This document shows positions 1 through 5,972 of a stretch of DNA of 8,088 bases, in pieces (positions within the stretch are counted from its first letter, which is position 1; each line of letters starts with the position of its first letter). This DNA is from Solirubrobacteraceae bacterium (lineage in GTDB: Bacteria; Actinomycetota; Thermoleophilia; Solirubrobacterales; Solirubrobacteraceae). The DNA is taken from NCBI GenBank assembly GCA_025455895.1, contig JALOLQ010000053.1, positions 1 through 8,088 of the forward strand. The letters are read 5' to 3'. Position numbers and translations under genes: made by a program. The notes beneath the pieces were generated by a model, which was not told where the DNA came from, searched no databases, and was given only the letters and a program-made list of their open reading frames with translations.

Positions 1-2
1 TC

Positions 3-959
3 GCCCCGAGCGACCCGCAGCGCGTCTACGTCGCCGGGTTCAGCGGCGCCGTCGGTCTCGTGCGACGCAGCACCGACGGCGGCGTGCAGTTCGAGGACGC
101 GAACTCCACGGGAGCCGGCGGCGCGCAGTTCAACTTCTCGCGCGGGCTCGCGGTCGACGCGGCCGACCCGCTCGTCGCGTACCTCTCGACCGGCGAGGGC
201 CTGCGCGTCACCGCGAACGGCGGTGACACCTGGTCGCCCGGTGGCGGGCTCCCGCCCGGCGCGACCGGCGCGGTCACGGCGGACCCCGGGCGCGCCGGCG
301 TCGCGTACCTGGTCGCCGCCGAGAAGGTCTGGCGCACGGCGGACCGCGGCGCCACCTGGGCCCCGCTCCCCGCCCTGCCGGACGGCGTGCCGACCGACGT
401 CCTGCCCGACCCCGGCGACCCGCAGGTGCTGTACGCGGCCACGACGCGCGGCGTCGCCCGCTCGGCCGACGGCGGGGCGACCTGGGCGGCGTTCTCGGAC
501 GGCCTGCCCAACCGGCGGGTCAACGGCCTCGCGATCGATCGCGCCCGTGCCGCCGTCCTGGCCGCCACCGACGGCGGCCTGGCGGTCGCCTCGCTCGTGG
601 TGCCCCCGGGTCCCGGCGTGCCGCCGCCGAGCGGGGCGCCGCCGCCGGCGGCGGGCCCACGGTTCCGGGCGAGCGCCGCGTTCGCCCTGCCCTCCGCGCG
701 GCGCTGCCTGAAGCGCCCGCCGCGGCTCACGCTCCGCTGGTTGCGCCCGAAGGGCGTCGTCATCGACCGCGTCGAGGTGCTGATCGGCAAGCGCCGGATC
801 GTGCGCAACGTCGGCACCCGGGCGCGGCGCACGCTGAAGCTCACCAAGCTGCCCGCGCGAGCGTTCACGCTCACGCTGCGCGTCACGCCGCGCGGCGCGC
901 CCGCCGCCACGGTCAAGCGCAGCTACCGGGTCTGCGCGCGCAAGGCGCTGCGGCGCTGA
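3..959 (+). CDS. Asp-box (BNR/sialidase-like propeller) protein with C-terminal accessory domain, 5'-truncated by window edge
   Basis: The reading frame is open from base 3 to a TGA at 957-959, giving 318 visible residues. The real start and any signal peptide lie upstream. Four Asp-box motifs are visible: STDGGVQF (residues 23-30, degenerate), TANGGDTW (70-77), TADRGATW (112-119) and SADGGATW (154-161). The last three are exactly 42 residues apart, as expected for blades of a beta-propeller of the BNR/VPS10/YCF48-like type. A Pro/Gly/Ala-rich linker (about 201-219) leads to a roughly 100-residue basic, beta-rich C-terminal domain with Cys235 and Cys311 near its two ends, possibly a disulfide. 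The protein ends in a basic tail (ARKALRR). The family suggests an extracytoplasmic protein that binds or cleaves glycans or has a structural role. No catalytic sialidase residues can be assigned, so enzymatic activity is unproven. The frame is favoured by third-position GC and by the repeats. Confidence 0.85.
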   Translation, partial: APSDPQRVYVAGFSGAVGLVRRSTDGGVQFEDANSTGAGGAQFNFSRGLAVDAADPLVAYLSTGEGLRVTANGGDTWSPGGGLPPGATGAVTADPGRAGVAYLVAAEKVWRTADRGATWAPLPALPDGVPTDVLPDPGDPQVLYAATTRGVARSADGGATWAAFSDGLPNRRVNGLAIDRARAAVLAATDGGLAVASLVVPPGPGVPPPSGAPPPAAGPRFRASAAFALPSARRCLKRPPRLTLRWLRPKGVVIDRVEVLIGKRRIVRNVGTRARRTLKLTKLPARAFTLTLRVTPRGAPAATVKRSYRVCARKALRR

Positions 960-975
960 GCGCGGACGCCCGCGC
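960..975 (+). terminator. Candidate stem-loop directly after the Asp-box gene
   Basis: GCGCGG (960-965) pairs perfectly with CCGCGC (970-975) around a 4-nt loop, starting on the base after the TGA stop. There is no T tract, so a classic intrinsic terminator is not supported. A U-less hairpin terminator is possible, but short GC stems arise easily by chance at this base composition. Confidence 0.25.
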
Positions 976-987
976 GACGCCGCGTCG

Positions 988-1002
988 TATTCTCCGGGGC
1001 CG
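988..1002 (+). promoter_or_regulatory. Candidate -10 element for a leaderless glycosyltransferase mRNA
   Basis: TATTCT (988-993) is one of the few AT-rich hexamers in the region and fits the TAnnnT form of an actinobacterial sigma-70 -10 box. Its last base lies 9 nt before the ATG at 1003, so transcription would start at or next to the start codon. No Shine-Dalgarno sequence precedes the ATG and no clear -35 box is visible. A 5-bp inverted repeat, CGACG (975-979) with CGTCG (983-987), abuts the hexamer. Confidence 0.45.
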
Positions 1003-2226
1003 ATGCCGTCCCGGGTCCTCATGCTCTCCTGGGAGTACCCGCCGATCGTCGCGGGCGGCCTCGCGCGGCACGTGCACAAGCTCACCGAGGCGCTCGCGCG
1101 CCAGGGGCACCGGGTGGACGTCGTCACCCGCGGGCGCCCGCAGGACCCGGAGACGGAGGACGTCGGCGGGGTGCGCGTGCACCGGATCCCCGAGCCGCCG
1201 GCGCCGCGCGACCTCGACCAGTTCGTCGCCTGGGTCGAGACGCTGAACGACCACCTGCTCGAGCGCGCGCACCGCGTCGGGCGTAGGCGCAAGTTCGACC
1301 TCGTCCACGGGCACGACTGGCTCGTCGCGCCGGCCGCCGGGATGTTCGGCTGGGACGCGGGGATCCCGTTCGTCTCGACGATCCACGCGACCGAGTGGGG
1401 GCGGCACCGCGGTTACGTGCAGCGCTTCCCGCAGACGCACATCCACGGCGTCGAGAGCTGGATGGCGCGCCGCGCCGAGCACGTCATCACCTGCTCGCAC
1501 TACATGCGCGAGCACGTGCGCGACATCTACGGCACGCGCCAGGACCAGGTCAGCGTCGTGCCGAACGGGATCGACCCGGACGACCTCCAGCCGCTCGACG
1601 ACCTCGATGCGCTGCGCGCGCGCTTCGCCGAGCCCGAGGACCAGCTCGTGCTGCTTGTCGGGCGGCTCGTCTACGAGAAGGGCTTCCAGCTCGCGCTCGA
1701 GGCGCTGAAGCCGATCGTCGAGGACCTCGATCGCGTGCGCTTCGTCGTCGCCGGCTCGGGCACCTACGAGGAGCAGCTCAAGCGCCAGGCGCGCGAGCTG
1801 GGGCTCATGGAGCACGGCACGTTCCTCGGCTGGATCGGCGACGACGTGCTGCACTCGCTCTACCGGATCGCCGACCTGACGGTCGTCCCGAGCCTCTACG
1901 AGCCGTTCGGGCTCGTCGCGCTCGAGGCGATGGCGAGCGGCTGCCCGTGCATCGTGGCCGACACCGGGGGGCTGCGCGAGGTCGTCCCGCCCGGGGAGCG
2001 CGTCGGGCTGCGCTTCAACGGCGGCGACGCCGAGCACCTCGGCGTGATGATCGAGCGGATGCTCACCGACGAGGCGCTGCGCGAGCGGCTGATCCTCGAG
2101 GCCAGCGAGCACGTGCTGCGCTTCGACTGGTCGGAGGTCGCCGAGCAGACGGCGCGGCTGTACCGGCACGTGGCCGGGCCGCGGCGCCGGGCGCAGGCGC
2201 GGCGCGCCGCCGGCGCTCAGGCGTAG
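1003..2226 (+). CDS. GT4 family glycosyltransferase, Rv3032-like (alpha-1,4-glucan synthesis)
   Basis: This 407-residue GT-B fold enzyme probably transfers glucose from a nucleotide sugar to a growing alpha-1,4-glucan in the cytoplasm. The N-terminal domain opens with SWEYPPIVAGGLARHVH (residues 9-25), where Gly18-Gly19 form the glycine-rich donor-site loop. HDWLVAP (104-110) and VSTIHATEWGRH (124-135) follow. The C-terminal domain has VGRLVYEKG (219-227) and the GT4 EX7E pair Glu300/Glu308 in YEPFGLVALE. As I remember them, these segments closely match mycobacterial Rv3032, a glucosyltransferase implicated in methylglucose lipopolysaccharide and glycogen synthesis, and match classical GlgA less well. 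The facing glgP gene supports a glucan role. Other GT4 activities (maltose-1-phosphate synthase, lipid mannosyl- or glucosyltransferase) remain possible. The start is chosen because the conserved core begins within a few residues of the ATG and a -10-like box lies just upstream. Confidence 0.9.
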   Translation: MPSRVLMLSWEYPPIVAGGLARHVHKLTEALARQGHRVDVVTRGRPQDPETEDVGGVRVHRIPEPPAPRDLDQFVAWVETLNDHLLERAHRVGRRRKFDLVHGHDWLVAPAAGMFGWDAGIPFVSTIHATEWGRHRGYVQRFPQTHIHGVESWMARRAEHVITCSHYMREHVRDIYGTRQDQVSVVPNGIDPDDLQPLDDLDALRARFAEPEDQLVLLVGRLVYEKGFQLALEALKPIVEDLDRVRFVVAGSGTYEEQLKRQARELGLMEHGTFLGWIGDDVLHSLYRIADLTVVPSLYEPFGLVALEAMASGCPCIVADTGGLREVVPPGERVGLRFNGGDAEHLGVMIERMLTDEALRERLILEASEHVLRFDWSEVAEQTARLYRHVAGPRRRAQARRAAGAQA

Positions 2227-2234
2227 AAGCGCCG
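2211..2234. terminator. Inverted repeat over the overlapping convergent stop codons, possible bidirectional terminator
   Basis: CGGCGCT (2211-2217) is the exact reverse complement of AGCGCCG (2228-2234), giving a 7-bp stem with a 10-nt loop. The loop holds the plus-strand TAG (2224-2226) and most of the minus-strand TGA (2217-2219). There is no T tract on either strand. The placement between two convergent genes suits a two-way terminator, but the stem is short for such GC-rich DNA. Confidence 0.35.
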
Positions 2235-4352
2235 CTGGTAGTCGCGGACCATCCGGCTCGCGGCGAACGCCGGGCCGTTGGTCATCAGCGAGCGCCGCAC
2301 GCGCGCGAGCCACGCCCGCGGCAGGCCGCCGGCGTCGTGCTCGTAGAACTCGGGGACGATCTCGTCCTCGAGCAGCCGGTAGAGCTCGAGGCTGTCGCGC
2401 GTGTCCTGGGCGACCGGGTCCGAGGCGGTCTCGCCGGACAGCGCCCAGCCGTTGTGGCCGTCGTAGCCCTCGGCCCACCAGCCGTCGAGCACGCTCAGGT
2501 GCAGCCCCCCGTTCGCGGTGCACTTCATCCCGCTCGTGCCGCTGGCCTCCAGCGGCGGGCGCGGCAGGTTCACCCACACGTCGCAGCCGCGCACGAGCTC
2601 GGCGGCCGAGCCGAGGTCGTAGTCGTCGAGGTAGACGACGCGCTCGGCGACGCTCGGCTCGTTCTTGCCGGTGAAGAGCCCCTCGACGAGGCGCTTGCCC
2701 TCTTCGTCCTTGGGGTGCGCCTTGCCGGCGAGGACGAGCTGCACCGGGCGGTCGCCGCTGATCAGGCGCAGGTGGCGCTCGGGGTTGCGCACGAGCAGGT
2801 CGAGCCGCTTGTAGGTGGCCAGCCGGCGGGCGAAGCCGATCGTCAGCACGTCGGGGTCGAAGGCGCGGGCGGCGGCCTCCGCGTACGGACGCGGCTCGCC
2901 GCGCGAGAGCCGGTCGGCGACGCTGCGCGCGCGCACGTACTCGACGAGCGCGCCGCGCTGGGCGCGGCGCACCGCCCAGAGCTCCTCGTCGGCGACCTGC
3001 TCGAGCGGCGCCCACGTCGCCGGGTCGTCGGCGCGCAGCAGCCAGTCCTCGCCGAACGTGCGGTCGAGCAGCTCGCGCATCGGGCCGCCGAGCCAGGTCG
3101 GAAGGTGCACGCCGTTCGTGACGTAGCCGATCGGCACGTCGTCGACCGGCGTTCCGGGCCACAGGCCCTGCCACATCTCGCGCGCGACCTCGCCGTGGCG
3201 GCGGCTGACGCCGTTCGCCGCGCGCGAGCGGCGCAGCGCGATCTGCGTGACGCCGAAGTCCTCGCCGGGGTTCTGCGGGTCGGTGCGCCCGAGCGCGAGG
3301 AACGCGTCCGGCTCGAGGCCCGCCTCGGGCAGCCAGCGCTCGAGCGCCTCGAGCACCTGCCCGGGCGGGTAGGTGTCGTTGCCGGCGGGCACGGGCGTGT
3401 GGGTGGTGAAGATCACCCGCTCGCGCGCGGCGGCCAGCGCGTCCTCGCCGGCGTGCGGCCCGGCGAGCTCGAGCGCGGCGAGCGCGCCGTGGCCCTCGTT
3501 GAGGTGCACGAGCCCCGGCTCGATCCCCAGCGCGTGCAGCGCGCGCACGCCGCCGACGCCGAGCAGCGTGTACTGGGCCAGCCGGGTCTGCGGGTCGCCG
3601 ACGTAGAGCCGCGCGCTGATCCAGCGCACCGCCGGAGGGTTCTCCGGCAGGTCGACGTCGAGCAGGAAGAGCGGCACGCGCCCGACGTCCACGCGCCAGA
3701 GCTGCGCGACCACGTCGTCGCCGTCGATCGGCACCGACAGGCGCAGCGGCGCGCCGTCGGCGCCGGTCACGCGCACCGCGGGCGTGCGCTCGGGATCGGT
3801 GTCGACCCAGTACTCCTGCTGGCGCCCGTGCGCGTCGATCCGCTGGCGGAAGTAGCCCTGGCGGTACATGAGGCCGACGCCGACGAGCGGGAAGGCGAGG
3901 TCCGAGGCCTCCTTGAGGATGTCCCCGGCGAGCGCGCCGAGGCCGCCCGAGTAGATCGGCAGCGAGCGGTGGAAGCCGAACTCGGCGCAGAAGAACGCGA
4001 CCGGGTGCTCGGCGCTGACGCCCTGCGCGGCCCCGGGGTCGGCGGGGCGGGCGAGGTCGGCCTGCACGAGCGCCTCGAGCGCGGCCGCGCGCTCCAGCAG
4101 GCCGTGGTCGGCGGCGGCGCGTTCGAGCGCGGCGAGCGGCGCCTCCTCGAGCAGCCGCACCGGGTTCTCGCCGCAGGCCGCCCAGCGTTCGGGATCGACG
4201 GCGCGGAAGAGGTCCGGCCCGCCCTCGGCCCAGGCCCAGCGGTAGGTGTACGCGAGACGGGCGAGCGGCGCCAGCGCCTCGGGGATCCTCCGGCCCAGTC
4301 CGCCCGCCGCCCGGGTGATGTCCCCACTGCCGCTGCTCGTCACGCGCGGCAT
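2217..4352 (-). CDS. glgP: Alpha-glucan (glycogen/maltodextrin) phosphorylase, short GT35 type
   Basis: The enzyme removes terminal glucose from alpha-1,4-glucans with phosphate, releasing glucose 1-phosphate, and uses pyridoxal phosphate (PLP). With the chosen ATG (4350-4352) it has 711 residues. An N-terminal DUF3417-like region (about 20-105, including LAYTYRWAW and NPVRLLEE) precedes the catalytic core. Core motifs are FFCAEFGFH (120-128), YSGGLGALAGD (134-144), LNEGHGA (284-290), TTHTPVPAGND (316-326), FARRLATYKR (507-516) and AGKAHP (542-547). EASGTSGMK (602-610) ends in Lys610, the expected PLP Schiff-base lysine. This layout matches the short bacterial/archaeal phosphorylases rather than the roughly 800-residue GlgP/MalP of enterobacteria. 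The gene converges on the GT4 gene with a 10-bp overlap and diverges from the SCP2-hydrolase gene. The start is uncertain. An adjacent ATG lies at 4353-4355, and another ATG at 4467-4469 has a GGAGG five bases upstream; it would add 39 low-complexity residues. Confidence 0.93.
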   Translation of the reverse strand: MPRVTSSGSGDITRAAGGLGRRIPEALAPLARLAYTYRWAWAEGGPDLFRAVDPERWAACGENPVRLLEEAPLAALERAAADHGLLERAAALEALVQADLARPADPGAAQGVSAEHPVAFFCAEFGFHRSLPIYSGGLGALAGDILKEASDLAFPLVGVGLMYRQGYFRQRIDAHGRQQEYWVDTDPERTPAVRVTGADGAPLRLSVPIDGDDVVAQLWRVDVGRVPLFLLDVDLPENPPAVRWISARLYVGDPQTRLAQYTLLGVGGVRALHALGIEPGLVHLNEGHGALAALELAGPHAGEDALAAARERVIFTTHTPVPAGNDTYPPGQVLEALERWLPEAGLEPDAFLALGRTDPQNPGEDFGVTQIALRRSRAANGVSRRHGEVAREMWQGLWPGTPVDDVPIGYVTNGVHLPTWLGGPMRELLDRTFGEDWLLRADDPATWAPLEQVADEELWAVRRAQRGALVEYVRARSVADRLSRGEPRPYAEAAARAFDPDVLTIGFARRLATYKRLDLLVRNPERHLRLISGDRPVQLVLAGKAHPKDEEGKRLVEGLFTGKNEPSVAERVVYLDDYDLGSAAELVRGCDVWVNLPRPPLEASGTSGMKCTANGGLHLSVLDGWWAEGYDGHNGWALSGETASDPVAQDTRDSLELYRLLEDEIVPEFYEHDAGGLPRAWLARVRRSLMTNGPAFAASRMVRDYQRRFYA

Positions 4353-4455
4353 CATGGCACGGGGCGCAAGGCCCGCCGAGGGCGGCGATCCGGCCTGCGG
4401 GTTTCCCCCTGGAAGTCGCGGGGTCCTCCGCGATTCGCCGGGCCCCGTGGTGCTC

Positions 4456-4467
4456 GATGCTGGTTCC
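4456..4467 (+). promoter_or_regulatory. Weak -10-like hexamer before the SCP2-hydrolase gene
   Basis: GATGCT (4456-4461) ends 6 nt before the ATG at 4468 and keeps the A at position 2 and T at position 6 of a TAnnnT box. It would again give a leaderless transcript. The match is weak, and the 115-bp divergent gap (4353-4467) shows no convincing promoter for glgP on the other strand. The gap is G+C-rich, with one purine-rich patch (AGGGGGAAA on the minus strand, near 4412-4420). Confidence 0.2.
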
Positions 4468-5691
4468 ATGGCCGCCTCCGCCCAGGCCGGCCGCGCCGCC
4501 CGCAGCACCCCGGCGCCAGCCCCCGGACAGGATCCCTCGACGCACGGCCCACCCGCGGCGCTCGTGGCGCTGTGCGCGCGCTTCGATCCCGAGGTCTTCC
4601 CGGTCGACGGAGGCCGGGCGCGCGTGCGCCTCCAGGGCCCGGGCGTGGGGGCCTGGGACGCGATGCTCCACGAGCGCGAGGCGCGGCTCGAGCCCGCGTC
4701 CGGCGACCGGCCCGACGCGGTGATCGTCGCCGACGCCCCGACCTGGCTCGCGCTCGGCGAGGACCTGCGCGACGGGATGGACGCGTTCCGCGACGGGCGC
4801 CTGAGCGTGCGCCGCGACCTGCACCTGGGCGTCGGCTTCCTCGCGGCGACGGCCGGCGGCCGCGGCCCGGGCCTGCGCTACCGCACCGTGGAGACCGAGA
4901 TGGGCGCGATCTCGGTCTCGGAGGCGGGCGCCGGGCCGCCCGTCGTGCTGATCCACGGCCTCGGCGCGACGAAGGTCTCGTTCCTGCCCACGGTCGGCGC
5001 GCTCTCGGACCGTCACCGCGTGATCGCCCTCGACCTGCCCGGGTTCGGCGACTCGGTGAAGCCGATCGGCGCGCGCTACGACGCGGCGTTCTTCGCCCGC
5101 AGCGTCGTCGCGCTGCTCGACGCGCTCGGGATCCCGCGCGCGTCGCTCGTCGGCAACAGCATGGGCGGGCGGGTCGCACTCGAGACGGGCCTCGCGCACG
5201 CCGGGCGGGTGGACCGCCTCGTGCTGCTCACGCCCGCGGTGGCGTGGCTGAAGAACCGGACGCTGAGCCCGCTGGCGCGGCTGCTGCGCCCCGAGCTGGG
5301 GCTGCTGCAACTCGCGCCGCGGCCGCTGGTCGAGCCGATCGTGCGCCGGGTCGTCCCGGGGGCCGAGGAGGGGTGGACGGCCGCCGGCGTCGACGAGTTC
5401 CTGCGCTCGTACCTCACCGCCCGCGGGCGCGCCGCCTTCTACGCCGCCGCGCGCAGCATCTACCTCGACGAGCCGCACGGCGAGGACGGCTTCTGGACGC
5501 GGCTGGCCGGGCTCGAGCGCCCGAGCCTCTTCGTCTGGGGCCACCACGACCACCTCGTGCCGATCGCGTTCGCGCGGCACGTGCGCCGCGTGCTGCCGTC
5601 CGCCCGCCACCTCGAGCTCGACTGCGGCCACGTGCCCCAGTTCGAGCGCCCGCACATCACGCACGACGCGATGGCGCGGTTCCTGCGCTGA
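4468..5691 (+). CDS. SCP2-like domain fused to an alpha/beta hydrolase
   Basis: This is a two-domain protein of 407 residues. After a low-complexity N-terminus (1-30), residues about 32-128 resemble an SCP2 sterol/lipid-carrier fold: VRLQGPGVGAWD (53-64), then PDAVIVADAPTWLAL (82-96), then the typical end with a 'gkl.v.gDl.l' pattern, here DGRLSVRRDLHLG (109-121). Residues about 138-407 are an alpha/beta hydrolase. The oxyanion-side HGLG is at 163-166, the nucleophile elbow GNSMGG (229-234) gives Ser231, Asp361 lies in GHHDHLVP (358-365), and His388 lies in DCGHVPQFERP (385-395), so the triad is complete. A Leu/Pro/Arg-rich lid (about 262-300) suggests a hydrophobic substrate. I infer a lipid-like ester substrate presented by the SCP2 module; the true substrate is unknown. 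There is no Shine-Dalgarno. This ATG is the first that keeps both domains without running into glgP. A GTG at 4564 would still keep nearly all of the SCP2 domain. Confidence 0.88.
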   Translation: MAASAQAGRAARSTPAPAPGQDPSTHGPPAALVALCARFDPEVFPVDGGRARVRLQGPGVGAWDAMLHEREARLEPASGDRPDAVIVADAPTWLALGEDLRDGMDAFRDGRLSVRRDLHLGVGFLAATAGGRGPGLRYRTVETEMGAISVSEAGAGPPVVLIHGLGATKVSFLPTVGALSDRHRVIALDLPGFGDSVKPIGARYDAAFFARSVVALLDALGIPRASLVGNSMGGRVALETGLAHAGRVDRLVLLTPAVAWLKNRTLSPLARLLRPELGLLQLAPRPLVEPIVRRVVPGAEEGWTAAGVDEFLRSYLTARGRAAFYAAARSIYLDEPHGEDGFWTRLAGLERPSLFVWGHHDHLVPIAFARHVRRVLPSARHLELDCGHVPQFERPHITHDAMARFLR

Positions 5692-5704
5692 GCGTCAGTC
5701 CAGG
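5682..5704. terminator. Near-palindrome centred between convergent stop codons, possible bidirectional terminator
   Basis: CCTG (5682-5685) pairs with CAGG (5701-5704), and CTGA (5688-5691) pairs with TCAG (5695-5698), around a GCG loop (5692-5694). One C-C mismatch and one G-T wobble separate the two stems. The inner stem consists of the two facing TGA stop codons plus one flanking base pair. The symmetry means both transcripts would form nearly the same hairpin. There is no T tract. Confidence 0.4.
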
Positions 5705-5958
5705 TCGAGCCCGTCGAGCGCGACGGTCGCGTCGCCGTAGCTCTCGGGCGGCACGCGCAGCGCGATGTCGCCGCGGCCGAAGCGGTCGAGCTCCCAGTCG
5801 CTCGTGATCGCGCAGGTGATCCCGAGCGACCCGAGCTGGCCGGCGAACGCCTTCGCCGTCTCGAGGTCGCCGTAGTCGGCGACGACCTCCCAGTCGTCGA
5901 AGCGCGGGTCGCCGACGTGCAGGTCGGTCGCCTTCGGTCTGCGCGAGAAGAGCCCCAT
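5695..5958 (-). CDS. Small DUF2007-like protein (possible signal-transducing fold)
   Basis: The frame encodes 87 residues, MGLFSRRPKA to a D-rich end (LDGLDLD), with no signal peptide or membrane segment. The pattern VVADYGDLETAKAFAGQLGSLGI (starting about residue 25), then a strand with a charged loop, then DIALRVPPESYGDATVAL (64-81), resembles DUF2007 (PF09413). In that fold an alpha-helix scans 'which residue to take from A/L side' and is followed by a short-GI-strand and a C-terminal 'V...A..A' helix. The family's role is not well established. The gene lies 11 bp downstream of the CocE-type hydrolase stop in the same direction, so cotranscription is likely. It also has its own TAnnnT hexamer 8 nt before the ATG. 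Its stop lies 3 bp from that of the convergent SCP2-hydrolase gene. The frame also stays open far upstream, antisense-like, through the hydrolase gene, but the compact domain begins at this ATG. Confidence 0.7.
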   Translation of the reverse strand: MGLFSRRPKATDLHVGDPRFDDWEVVADYGDLETAKAFAGQLGSLGITCAITSDWELDRFGRGDIALRVPPESYGDATVALDGLDLD

Positions 5959-5972
5959 CGGCCGGGACGCTA
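5959..5972 (-). promoter_or_regulatory. Candidate -10 element for the small gene, overlapping the upstream stop codon
   Basis: Read on the minus strand, TAGCGT (5972 down to 5967) fits TAnnnT and ends 8 nt before the ATG at 5958. Its first three bases are the TAG stop of the CocE-type hydrolase. The geometry matches the candidate boxes at 988 and 7633. No Shine-Dalgarno is present in the 11-bp gap. Confidence 0.35.

Noticed and set aside
601..660. CCGCCG-rich run resembling a simple repeat
   Set aside because: It encodes the Pro/Ala/Gly linker of the Asp-box protein and is not a regular tandem repeat.
26..916. Antisense frame over the Asp-box gene
   Set aside because: Composition is Ser/Arg/Ala/Pro-rich without motifs, while the plus strand shows four Asp boxes.
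913..5664. A 1583-codon open frame on the minus strand
   Set aside because: It runs antisense or out of frame through four recognisable genes, and its translation is low-complexity Arg/Ala/Pro/Glu. Stop codons are rare at this GC content, so long shadow frames are expected.
1395..5807. A 1470-codon open frame on the plus strand
   Set aside because: It overlaps the GT4, glgP and hydrolase genes in the wrong frames, with Arg/Ala-rich composition and no domain pattern.
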